Made by a program: the position numbers and the translations under genes. The notes beneath the pieces are model-generated. The model was not told where the DNA came from, searched no databases, and saw only the letters and a program-made list of their open reading frames with translations. From assembly GCA_015486685.1 (NCBI GenBank), contig WFRC01000370.1, positions 1 through 16,783 of the forward strand: a stretch of DNA of 16,783 nucleotides, given 5' to 3'. Positions 1-7,721 of this stretch are shown here, piece by piece (the first letter of the stretch is position 1; every line of letters starts with the position of its first letter). This DNA is from Caldifarciminota bacterium. Its GTDB lineage: Bacteria > Hydrothermota > UBA3072 > WFRC01.

Positions 1-16
1 AAAAATGACAATCCTG

Positions 17-33
17 TTGTAAAAATGATACAA
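17..33. repeat. Short inverted repeat, possible activator site
   Basis: TTGTA at 17-21 and TACAA at 29-33 form a perfect 5-bp dyad with a 7-nt spacer, about 100 nt upstream of the -24 element. That is a normal distance for a sigma-54 enhancer-binding protein site. Five-base arms arise often by chance in AT-rich DNA, so this is only a candidate. The rest of 1-130 shows no gene that I can support. Confidence 0.2.
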
Positions 34-133
34 ATCTATTTATTTCCATTTATGAGATAGAGATAAAATGTCCAATTACCTTTATTCCAAAGGCATTCAC
101 AAATCCTCTATTTTATCCTATTCTTTCCAATTC

Positions 134-150
134 TGGCACAAAAATTGCAT
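134..150 (+). promoter_or_regulatory. Sigma-54 (RpoN) -24/-12 promoter of the operon
   Basis: The sequence reads TGGCAC, five A residues, then TTGCAT. This matches the sigma-54 consensus TGGCACRNNNNTTGCW at every specified position. The GG lies at 135-136 (-25/-24) and the GC at 147-148 (-13/-12), so transcription should begin near 160, leaving a leader of about 36 nt before the kinase start at 196. It is the only such match I found, and it sits just upstream of the first gene of a long co-directional cluster. Sigma-54 promoters need an AAA+ enhancer-binding protein, and none is encoded in this window. The promoter call rests on sequence alone. Confidence 0.85.
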
Positions 151-184
151 ATTACATCGTATAATTGTAAAAAAATTAAACAAT

Positions 185-190
185 GGAGGT
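185..190 (+). promoter_or_regulatory. Ribosome binding site that places the kinase start at ATA 196
   Basis: GGAGGT lies 5 nt before an in-frame ATA at 196. Between the in-frame stop at 190-192 and the ATG at 355 there is no ATG, GTG, TTG or CTG in the kinase frame. Codons from 196 onward nevertheless encode the expected kinase N-terminus. The ATG at 183 and GTG at 189 are in another frame that ends at 210-212. Confidence 0.7.
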
Positions 191-195
191 GAGAA

Positions 196-2616
196 ATAGG
201 ACTTACAGGTAAAATATTAGATGGCAGGTATAAGGTACTAAGAAGGATAAAGTCTGGCGGTTTTGCAGTTATATATTTAGGTTTTGACCAGCGTATTTCT
301 ACCTATGTTGCAATAAAAGAATTAAAGGACAAAGAGGACCAGGAGCATCTAAAGATGTTTCTGGATGAAATTCATCTTAATCTGCGATTAATTCACCAGA
401 ATATTGTTAGACTTTATGATATAATCCCTGACGATAATTGTATGGTGATGGAATATATCCATGGAGCAGACCTTAAAGAGATTATAAACCATTTAAAAGA
501 TGAAGGGAAAACGCTTCCACCCCATCTTTCTGCATATATAATTTATCAGGTAGCAAAAGGATTGGACTATGCCCATTCAAAGAAGAATGAATTAACGGGT
601 GAACCTCTCAATATCATCCACAGGGATATATCACCTGAAAACATCCTTATTTCATTTGGAGGTGGTGTAAAACTTTCTGATTTCGGTATTGCAAAGGCTA
701 CAATGCGGGAGGAAAAAACGAGAACTGGTGTATTGAAAGGTAAAATTTCTTATATGTCACCCGAGCAGGCAGAAGGAAGTGCAGATATAGACCAACGCTC
801 AGATATATATTCTCTGGGTATAGTGTTTTATGAATTGCTTACAGGCACTAAACTATATGAGGCGAAATCTGAATATAAATTAATGGCATTGGCGGTATCG
901 GGAAGGATTGATTGGCGGCCCGTAGATAGGCTGGATATTGACATTTCCTTGAAAAATCTTTTGAAAGATATGCTTCAAAAGGATAAAGAGAAGAGAATTT
1001 CAAAATCAGAAGACATAGTGTTTGCAATTGATAGTTACCTTCGAAAAGAGGGGAAAATCCACCAGGAACCACAGATTTCTGGTTTAATGGAGGAATTATT
1101 CCCTGACAGAAAATCTATGCCCACTCTGGAAGAGATGCCCGAGCAGGTGGAAAGCCAATTGGATACGATGAGAGAAGAAGCAGCACAGAAAGCAGAACAG
1201 CAGGGCGAAAAGACCATATTTGATATAATAAGGATGCGCTCAACAAAATATGAGAAGGTAATCAAAAGGGTATTTGCTGCAATAATTCTTCTTCTGTTGG
1301 GATTATTTATAGGCGATATATTTTATTTCCATCATTTCAGAGTGAGTAGAATAATATATGGGAAGATTTTTCCTGCAAGCCTTTTTGTGAAAACAATCCC
1401 TCATGGCGCTAAAATCTTCGTAGATGGAAAATACGAGAAAGATCTGTCCCCCTGTCCTATACTGCACCGTTTGAGAGATGGCTCTCATACCATAGTAGCG
1501 TCCCTCGAAGGATATGCTTCTGTCGATCGTACAGTAGAAATTAGTGAGGGGAAACCTATCGGAGCAGACACAATCACTTTGCGATTTCAGATACCTATAC
1601 ATATAGAAACATATCCTCCAGGTACCAGGGTGTATATTGGCAACAATCTCATTTGCGATAGCACCCCTTACTCAGGAAATATTAATTACGACAGTACTAT
1701 CTCTTTCAAATTTGAGCATGAAGGTTTTGATCCGATTCTTTGTCAACTAATCCCTGAGAATGGCCCTAGAAGGATTGGGCGATATATCTTTGTTGATAAG
1801 GTGAGTGGGTCTGCTACCACATGGGATATGAGGGTGATTTTTAGTGCGCTTTATAGAATTAAGATCTATCCGGATAGTGCAATACTAAATATTAAATGTG
1901 CAGTTCCTGGATTTGATACTACATTTAAAAATAAAATGGTTGAGGAGAAATATTCTCCAAAGCTTCCCTATGGAAAGAATACTATAACTATAAATAAAGC
2001 CGGGTATATTCCTGTTTCATTTCCAAAATTCATTCAGGATAGCACAACTACCGATACATTTATTGTATTGAAAAAGACAATCAAGTTTATTGCAAAGGAT
2101 GGGATTATAGGGGTAAATATTCCTGCTACTGTTAGGATACGAGGTAAGGGACCATATTTTAAGGGGACCTTATCGACACAGACAGGAAAGCCCCTTTCCC
2201 TGTATGCTGGAAAATATACTGCAACATTTTATCCAATAAATAGCTCCTGTTATGAAGAGAGAAATACATCGTTTAATACAGAGAGAACTTCGCTGGTTAG
2301 AGTAGGTTTGCATAGAGTTGCACCCACAATAAGGCTGACATTGGTATATGTTAATGAATATGGTGACGCCTTGCCGTCTGAACCGGTTATAGGCTATAAA
2401 ATAAGGATATCAGCAATGAGTGGGAAGAATAAAGATAACCAGATATTAAAAATAAAAACCTACGAAGGTCAGCCTCTTTCAATACAGTTAAAACAGCCTG
2501 GCCAATATGCAGTAGATGTTACTGACAATAGAGGAAATCCTGTGACCGATGAAATAGAAGAAGCAAGTTGTGGCTACCAAAATGAATGGAAAATTACGAT
2601 TAAGAAACAAGAGTGA
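196..2616 (+). CDS. Transmembrane Ser/Thr protein kinase with PEGA-like extracytoplasmic domains
   Basis: This is a Hanks-type kinase of 806 aa if read from 196. The first ATG (355) would remove the glycine-rich loop and the catalytic lysine, so I extend upstream to ATA 196, which follows a good SD and yields a typical N-terminus (GKILDGRYKV). Visible motifs: nucleotide loop RIKSGGFAVIYLG (about 17-29), catalytic Lys41 in VAIK, Glu58 in helix C, HRDISPEN (Asp144), DFG (Asp162), activation-loop Thr175 and Thr177, and SPE at 188-190. A charged juxtamembrane helix leads to a TM segment at about 359-381. Several beta-rich domains follow, the first a clear PEGA type near 394-449 (TIPHGAKIFVDGK). 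The loop is degenerate: Lys19 and Ala24 replace the first and third glycines. The HRDISPEN and GVLKGK..YMSPEQ wording resembles myxobacterial kinases. Likely partners are the PP2C phosphatase and FHA proteins downstream. The signal it senses is unknown. Confidence 0.92.
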   Translation: MGLTGKILDGRYKVLRRIKSGGFAVIYLGFDQRISTYVAIKELKDKEDQEHLKMFLDEIHLNLRLIHQNIVRLYDIIPDDNCMVMEYIHGADLKEIINHLKDEGKTLPPHLSAYIIYQVAKGLDYAHSKKNELTGEPLNIIHRDISPENILISFGGGVKLSDFGIAKATMREEKTRTGVLKGKISYMSPEQAEGSADIDQRSDIYSLGIVFYELLTGTKLYEAKSEYKLMALAVSGRIDWRPVDRLDIDISLKNLLKDMLQKDKEKRISKSEDIVFAIDSYLRKEGKIHQEPQISGLMEELFPDRKSMPTLEEMPEQVESQLDTMREEAAQKAEQQGEKTIFDIIRMRSTKYEKVIKRVFAAIILLLLGLFIGDIFYFHHFRVSRIIYGKIFPASLFVKTIPHGAKIFVDGKYEKDLSPCPILHRLRDGSHTIVASLEGYASVDRTVEISEGKPIGADTITLRFQIPIHIETYPPGTRVYIGNNLICDSTPYSGNINYDSTISFKFEHEGFDPILCQLIPENGPRRIGRYIFVDKVSGSATTWDMRVIFSALYRIKIYPDSAILNIKCAVPGFDTTFKNKMVEEKYSPKLPYGKNTITINKAGYIPVSFPKFIQDSTTTDTFIVLKKTIKFIAKDGIIGVNIPATVRIRGKGPYFKGTLSTQTGKPLSLYAGKYTATFYPINSSCYEERNTSFNTERTSLVRVGLHRVAPTIRLTLVYVNEYGDALPSEPVIGYKIRISAMSGKNKDNQILKIKTYEGQPLSIQLKQPGQYAVDVTDNRGNPVTDEIEEASCGYQNEWKITIKKQE

Positions 2617-2619
2617 GAA

Positions 2620-3621
2620 ATGGTAATTTATCTCCTGATATGCATCTTATCCAGTGATATGCTTAATGTAGATATAAATGGTTTTGAAAGAGGATTTGCT
2701 GATACCCCCCAGGTTTTATTTGATAATCCGGCAGGTTTAGGTATGCAAGACAAATCCTTTGCATTTAATATTACACCATTCTATCAACCTTTAGATGATT
2801 CTTTTGCTGTTTTTGCAGATATTTCCCACAATTTCAATGGATATGGTGTTAGCGGATTGGGAATTTTTTATGCGCCTGCCCCACCGGATAGTAGTTTGTT
2901 TAATGTCAAAGTTGGGCACAGTTTAATGTTAGGAGGAGGGTTGTATGGAGGAATAGGAATAAACTTTTTACTTTCAGGCCGGAGACTCACTAAGCCTAAA
3001 AGAGAAATAGGCATCAATGCCATTGTTCCAGAATTTGGATTATATTATAGTTCTCATAATTCTCCGAATGAGTTGTTTGAAATTTCTATAACCAACAGAA
3101 CAGAACCAATTTATGCAGAGGAATTAACAAATGATGCAACTTTATCCAGAGGACTTGTTTCTGTTAAAATCAACCCATTTAAGGGATTTAGTGTAATCTC
3201 ATCTATTATAAAAAGTAAAAATGATACGATGAAAATGGATTTGGGCATATCTTATAAACCCGACTTGAAAAATCTAAAATATAACCAGAAAAATGAAGCA
3301 TTGTATAGTGAAGAAAATACGACAGACACAACAGAAATAGTTGAGGATACGGAGACGATAATCCAACCTCAACCGATTCCCTTAAAGATGATTTTGAGAT
3401 TGCTGAATGATTTTGGCAAAATAAATCCTGCGATAAGATTAGGGGTAGTAAATATGGATATTAATAAAAATTTTACCTTGGTATTCGGAATTTCGTTCGA
3501 GGGGAAGCCAACAATAATTGAAAGAACCCTTCCATGCATAAAGATAGAATATCGATATATGAGGCATCATACCAACGATGTCAATGATAGGCATTGGTTG
3601 TCAATAGGGATAAAACTTTAA
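2620..3621 (+). CDS. Probable outer-membrane beta-barrel protein (NPAG/PorV-like)
   Basis: The 333-aa product starts with a hydrophobic stretch (VIYLLICIL), then has an early DNPAGLG motif followed by alternating polar and hydrophobic beta strands rich in glycine and aromatics. The NPAG signature near the N-terminus is shared by PorV/UPF0164-type and FadL-like outer-membrane proteins. No named family can be assigned more closely. A Thr/Glu-rich linker lies at about 225-250 before the last strands. The start is fixed, because the kinase stop codon lies in the same frame only one codon upstream. The signal peptide therefore lacks the usual basic residues, and the SD is weak, suggesting translation coupled to the kinase. 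It may provide the outer-membrane anchor of the signalling module (inference). Confidence 0.6.
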   Translation: MVIYLLICILSSDMLNVDINGFERGFADTPQVLFDNPAGLGMQDKSFAFNITPFYQPLDDSFAVFADISHNFNGYGVSGLGIFYAPAPPDSSLFNVKVGHSLMLGGGLYGGIGINFLLSGRRLTKPKREIGINAIVPEFGLYYSSHNSPNELFEISITNRTEPIYAEELTNDATLSRGLVSVKINPFKGFSVISSIIKSKNDTMKMDLGISYKPDLKNLKYNQKNEALYSEENTTDTTEIVEDTETIIQPQPIPLKMILRLLNDFGKINPAIRLGVVNMDINKNFTLVFGISFEGKPTIIERTLPCIKIEYRYMRHHTNDVNDRHWLSIGIKL

Positions 3622-3636
3622 AAATAAGGAGGTATT

Positions 3637-4170
3637 ATGAGAAACCTTTTTATCACATTTTTTATGTTTTTGATTGTCCTCCCAGAATTTGGACAATATT
3701 CATCAACAAGGATTGAAAGTGCAAAATTGAGAGCAAAGAAGAAAAATTTGTTTAAGCCACTTTTAGGAGATGAAGGAGGTGCAATGACAAAGGGAGATTT
3801 TATTGCTGCTATGGACGAGTTGATAAATAATTATATTGACAGGGAAATAAGAAGACAGGTAAGGGCAAATATTTCAAGGACATTAAGACTTTCACCTTCA
3901 GGAGGCGGATTGAGCAGCAGACAAGTAGATGCTATGATAGAAAGAGCATTAAGCAAGTATGAACCGAATGATAGGCAAATTGGAAAGATAAATAAGACCA
4001 TAGAAATAATAAAAAGGAATATTGAGAAATTAAGAAATACAAAAGCAAATCAAAGTGATATAGAAAGGATAAGAAAAAATGTAGGTTCTGGAGAAGGTAA
4101 GAATACAACCCGACTTGTCTTTGGGACTCTTGTAATATTTGGGGCACTCGCAATTTTGGGAAACAGGTAG
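3637..4170 (+). CDS. Small envelope protein with coiled-coil body and C-terminal membrane segment
   Basis: I do not recognise a family. The 177-aa product has an N-terminal hydrophobic signal (LFITFFMFLIVLPEF, cleavage plausible after about residue 20). A strongly charged, mostly helical body follows in two stretches (about 52-85 and 95-150) separated by a Ser/Gly loop (SPSGGGLSS). A hydrophobic C-terminal segment at about 159-174 ends in GNR. If the signal is cleaved, the protein would be held in the inner membrane by its C-terminus with the helices in the periplasm. A good SD (AAGGAGGT) precedes the ATG. It lies between the barrel protein and the FHA-propeller protein and could bridge periplasmic parts of the module (inference). 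Confidence 0.6.
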   Translation: MRNLFITFFMFLIVLPEFGQYSSTRIESAKLRAKKKNLFKPLLGDEGGAMTKGDFIAAMDELINNYIDREIRRQVRANISRTLRLSPSGGGLSSRQVDAMIERALSKYEPNDRQIGKINKTIEIIKRNIEKLRNTKANQSDIERIRKNVGSGEGKNTTRLVFGTLVIFGALAILGNR

Positions 4171-4176
4171 GAACAG

Positions 4177-6072
4177 ATGGCAGGCGATGAAGAAACAAAA
4201 AAAATAGAGAATATGGGAGAAGAGACTGTAAAGATTGAAAGAGAGGAAGATGAAAGGGCGGCAACAGCAATAAGAGCAGTTAGAACTGCATATCTTGTCT
4301 GCGTTGATGGTCCGTTCTTTGGTAAGAAATATCTCTTAAAACCAGAGGTAACAAAAATAGGTAGGGAAGGTCAGTTTAACGATATTGTACTTAAAGGAGA
4401 TACCGTAGCATCAAGAAGACATGCTACAATAGAGGTAAAAGGTGGAGAATATGTAATCTGGGATAAAAGGAGCAGGAACAGGACATTTGTAAACCAAAAA
4501 GAGGTAAAAGAGAATGAGGAAGTTGTTTTGCATCCAGGTGATGAAATAGAAATAGGAAAGAATATATTCAGATTCTGTTATGAAAATAAACTTGATTTTT
4601 CTCCCCCTCGTAGAGGAGGAACATTAATGAAAAGGTGGAAATATAGATTGCTTTATCTGGGTTCTTTGATTCTATTGGTCATTTTTGGGCGGGAATACAA
4701 AACATATAAGTTTAATGTTTCTATTTTATCTCAAAAACCCGTCCCTATAAATATAGAATTGAATACTTTGAGTATTGAGGATGAAAATCCTCTTCTCTCC
4801 ATAGGTAATTGCGATAATCAAGGTGGGTTGGATATACCTATAATCAAGAATAAGAAGGTTTCTTTATTTGACATAAAAAAGAACAATACTGTATGGGAGA
4901 GTGATTTACCAGGGGTAATAATGGCATATACCTCAAACTTTTTTGCTAAAAGCAAACATTGGGATATAATATGCCATACTACTGACCCAAAGATTAGTGT
5001 GATAGATGGTAAGTTTGGCAGACTGTTGGCAACCTCTGACCTGCTCAGCGGTAAATTAACAAATCCTTCCACCTGTGTGAATTTAACAGGAATTGGTGAT
5101 ATTGCTGTAGTTTCTGAACAGGGATATTTTTCTGTCCTGAAATATAAAAACGGCAATTTGACTTCGCCAACTCCTGGGAAAATCCCCTATAATGTATATT
5201 CTTCACCTGTAATTATTCCGAAAAAGCAAACTATATTAATATCAACTGATAAATATGTTTATTACTGTGATGAAAAAGGTAATATTACAGATAAAATTGA
5301 TTTATTAGATACCTATTCTAATTCACAGGGTAGTGCACCAATTAATTGGATTGATGTCAGAGCCACCCCTGCTGTAGATTTTACGAAGAAGAGAATCGGA
5401 GTATTTACAAGATATGAACAGTTTATAGATGTTGACTATTCCAAAAATCCTGTATTTGTAAAATCATCCCCAAAGATTAGTAAAGGAACTCCCCAAAAAA
5501 CAGGAAGCCCTGTAATCGCAGACCTAAACAGGGACGGATATCCAGATTTTATAATCCCTTCGTATCAGGAAAATAAGGTTATAGCGCTTAATGGTAAGGA
5601 TGGCAGCAAAATCTGGGCATATCAAGGCGAAGGTGGATTCTTATATACCCCTGCCCTTGCCGATGTAAATAAAGATGGGACTTCGGATGTAATAATAGGG
5701 GATGATAAGGGATATGTTTATATTATAGATGGAAGGAAAGGCACAGAAATATACAAAAAAAAGGTTTCTGATGCTGGTATACAGGGGTCTGCTGTGGTTG
5801 GTGATATCTATGGAGATATGCGTTTAGGTATTGTAGTAAAGGATAAAAACGGGACATTATATACCTTAAAGACAAATGCAGATATTTTTCACGATGAGGT
5901 AATGTGGGCAGGATATATGGGGACTCCAGATAGATGTGGGATGTATAAGAGGGATGCACTGACACTTTCTATGTCAAAAAGGCAAATGAATGTATCTCTT
6001 TTGATTATTGTTCTCACACTGGTTTTTGATGTCGGCTACTGGTTTAATAGAAAAAGGAAGGTTCAAAAGTGA
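4177..6072 (+). CDS. FHA domain - TM - periplasmic beta-propeller membrane protein
   Basis: The 631-aa protein has four parts. The acidic N-terminal tail holds two near-identical EETxKIE-like motifs with Thr7 and Thr17. A canonical FHA domain at about 38-135 shows IGR at 61-63, SRRH at 79-82 and the Asn-rich turn RSRNRTFVN at 98-106. A TM segment lies at about 156-171. A large extracytoplasmic beta-propeller-like region follows at about 190-590, with VCBS/FG-GAP-type repeats including calcium-loop motifs DLNRDGYPD (449-457) and DVNKDGTSD (496-504). A hydrophobic segment near 605-622 and a basic tail close the protein, so both ends are probably cytoplasmic. FHA domains bind phosphothreonine, so this is a likely partner of the upstream kinase and downstream phosphatase. 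The function of the propeller is unknown; ligand or pilus sensing is inference. Confidence 0.88.
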   Translation: MAGDEETKKIENMGEETVKIEREEDERAATAIRAVRTAYLVCVDGPFFGKKYLLKPEVTKIGREGQFNDIVLKGDTVASRRHATIEVKGGEYVIWDKRSRNRTFVNQKEVKENEEVVLHPGDEIEIGKNIFRFCYENKLDFSPPRRGGTLMKRWKYRLLYLGSLILLVIFGREYKTYKFNVSILSQKPVPINIELNTLSIEDENPLLSIGNCDNQGGLDIPIIKNKKVSLFDIKKNNTVWESDLPGVIMAYTSNFFAKSKHWDIICHTTDPKISVIDGKFGRLLATSDLLSGKLTNPSTCVNLTGIGDIAVVSEQGYFSVLKYKNGNLTSPTPGKIPYNVYSSPVIIPKKQTILISTDKYVYYCDEKGNITDKIDLLDTYSNSQGSAPINWIDVRATPAVDFTKKRIGVFTRYEQFIDVDYSKNPVFVKSSPKISKGTPQKTGSPVIADLNRDGYPDFIIPSYQENKVIALNGKDGSKIWAYQGEGGFLYTPALADVNKDGTSDVIIGDDKGYVYIIDGRKGTEIYKKKVSDAGIQGSAVVGDIYGDMRLGIVVKDKNGTLYTLKTNADIFHDEVMWAGYMGTPDRCGMYKRDALTLSMSKRQMNVSLLIIVLTLVFDVGYWFNRKRKVQK

Positions 6073-7553
6073 TTGAAATGAGATTTGAAGGTCTAACTGA
6101 TGTTGGAAGAAAGCGGGATAATAACGAAGACAATTTTGGGATTGATAAGAAGAATAATATAATAGTAGTATGCGATGGGATGGGAGGACATCTGGCAGGT
6201 GAGGTGGCAAGTGAAATTGCTGTTAAGACAATTCTGGATTTATATGGAAGGAGTATCAGGGAGTATATGGACCTAATTGAAGGGATTGACGATAAACTTC
6301 CATTAAGTGTTAGAAAACTTGGGGCAGCAATAAGGGCGGCAAACAGAATGATTTACAATGAGGCAATATATAATCCCAATAAGAAGGGTATGGGAACAAC
6401 GGCTGTAGCAGGTGTATTTTTTGAGAGTAGTGTTGGTATTGCACATACAGGAGACAGCAGGGCTTATCTCTGGCGAGACGGAAAACTGAGTAAAATTACA
6501 AAAGACCATTCCTATGTGCAGGAATTAGTTGAGGATAATGAAATAACAGAGGAAGAGGCAGAGAATTTTTCACAAAAAAATGTAATTACAAGGGCTTTAG
6601 GCACGAAGTATAGCGTGAAAATAGATATAAATATTAGACATATTCAGGAAGGTGATATATATCTATTATGCACAGATGGGCTTACAGGAGAACTCAGAGA
6701 CAATGAAATTGAGGAAATTATCACAAGATTTTACCCTGATACCAGGATTATTGCGGAGAAACTCATAGAATTTGCAAATAATGCAGGTGGAAGAGATAAT
6801 GTTACGGTGGGCATTGCCTATGTAAAAAAAACAGAAGGTTATAAAAAAGAACAAAAGGAATTATTCGCAGAGATTCCAGAGGAGACAGAAGAATTTCTTG
6901 AGAAGGAAGATGAGATATTAAAGAAACTGTATAAGATAAAAAAGCCTCCATGGTTTAAGACACCTGTTGGAAAATATTCAGGAATAGGTTTGCTTGTAAT
7001 AATAGGAATATTGGGCTTTCTTGTCCATAAACGTACTTCTGTCCCCCGTATTGATAGCGTATGGATAAAATTAACCACATCACCTGATAGTTGTGAAGTG
7101 AAATGGAATGGGAAAAATGCGGGTATAGCCCCTCTAATTATACCAGATTTAAAGCCCTGTTCTACATATACCTATGTATTAAAACATTATGGTTATAAAA
7201 TATTGGGGGATACCATTAGAATTCCTGCTCCTGAATCATTGCAAGGAGAAACAATACCCATTTCCCGTACGCTACAGCCAGAAGCAACATTGACACTGGG
7301 ATATGATGATGAAAAATATAATGACTATGAACTTTTTCTTGATGGGAAAAATATGGGAAATTTAAGCAAATTCAAAGGGAAAGATTCGCAAGAAAAAGAT
7401 TTCCCTATATCAAAAGGGAATCATAGATTAGAAATTAAGTCAGATATAGGAGGAAAATTTAAGGAATGGAAAGGAACGGTACCAGAAGATGGTAGATTGA
7501 TAGTAGACATAAACAATGGAGTAGTATCAATTTTTGTCCCAGGAGGTGAATAA
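6069..7553 (+). CDS. PP2C-family Ser/Thr phosphatase with TM segment and PEGA-like domains
   Basis: The 494-aa product begins with a full PPM/PP2C catalytic domain (about 5-253). Metal and core motifs are visible: NNEDN with Glu20/Asp21, CDGMGGH with Asp36, GDSRAY with Asp129, CTDGL with Asp203, and GGRDNVTV with Asp243. A charged linker leads to a TM segment at about 304-319 and then two PEGA-like beta domains (about 332-388 and 405-460), so it mirrors the kinase architecture. I chose GTG 6069, which overlaps the previous stop (GTGA), because AGGAAGG at 6055-6061 lies 7 nt before it. ATG 6078 would be 16 nt away. It should reverse phosphorylation by the upstream kinase. Manganese or magnesium dependence is known for the family and not tested here. 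Confidence 0.93.
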   Translation: MIEMRFEGLTDVGRKRDNNEDNFGIDKKNNIIVVCDGMGGHLAGEVASEIAVKTILDLYGRSIREYMDLIEGIDDKLPLSVRKLGAAIRAANRMIYNEAIYNPNKKGMGTTAVAGVFFESSVGIAHTGDSRAYLWRDGKLSKITKDHSYVQELVEDNEITEEEAENFSQKNVITRALGTKYSVKIDINIRHIQEGDIYLLCTDGLTGELRDNEIEEIITRFYPDTRIIAEKLIEFANNAGGRDNVTVGIAYVKKTEGYKKEQKELFAEIPEETEEFLEKEDEILKKLYKIKKPPWFKTPVGKYSGIGLLVIIGILGFLVHKRTSVPRIDSVWIKLTTSPDSCEVKWNGKNAGIAPLIIPDLKPCSTYTYVLKHYGYKILGDTIRIPAPESLQGETIPISRTLQPEATLTLGYDDEKYNDYELFLDGKNMGNLSKFKGKDSQEKDFPISKGNHRLEIKSDIGGKFKEWKGTVPEDGRLIVDINNGVVSIFVPGGE

Positions 7554-7699
7554 TGAAAAAAGGACAGGCAATGGTTGAATATTTAATAATAGTGACATTC
7601 CTTGTGAGCGCCTTTGCAGCAGGCGCAAGCATATTCAGGGATGCATTGATGAGATTTTTTGACAGGATTGCTACTTTAATGTCGCTTCCATTTCCCTGA
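7553..7699 (+). CDS. Flp-like prepilin (48 aa)
   Basis: This small gene starts at an ATG sharing one base with the phosphatase stop (TAATG) and follows AGGAGG at 7541-7546. The product begins MKKGQAMVEYLIIV: a short basic leader, a cleavage site after Gly4, and Glu at +5 followed by Tyr, which is the Flp motif. A hydrophobic helix of about 20 residues follows, then a short tail ending SLPFP. Flp pilins are normally about 50-70 aa, so its size fits. It could be the structural pilin or a minor or initiating pilin; the 55-aa gene at 9126 is the other candidate. Prepilin peptidase is encoded at 9293. Confidence 0.85.
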   Translation: MKKGQAMVEYLIIVTFLVSAFAAGASIFRDALMRFFDRIATLMSLPFP

Positions 7700-7721
7700 T
7701 ATGTTTTCTGCTCTTTGACAA

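Noticed and set aside
1..28. Direct repeat AAAAATGA at 1-8 and 21-28, checked as possible CRISPR or iteron
   Set aside because: There are only two copies of an 8-base AT-rich word and no array.
160..165. TATAAT hexamer, possible sigma-70 -10 box
   Set aside because: No -35-like hexamer lies 16-18 nt upstream and no TG extension is present. It falls at the predicted sigma-54 start site in an AT-rich stretch.
183..212. ATG with SD-like bases just before the kinase
   Set aside because: It opens only a nine-codon frame ending at 210-212, out of frame with the kinase, and no slippery site is evident.
2614..2622. Kinase and barrel genes in the same frame, separated by TGA-GAA-ATG; possible stop-codon readthrough fusion
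   Set aside because: TGA is used as a normal stop by several other genes here (for example at 6070 and 7697), and a kinase-barrel fusion makes no topological sense.
3932..4270. 112-codon minus-strand open frame rich in Leu, Phe and Ser
   Set aside because: It is a shadow of the purine-rich coding strand of the helical and FHA proteins, with no SD or family motif.
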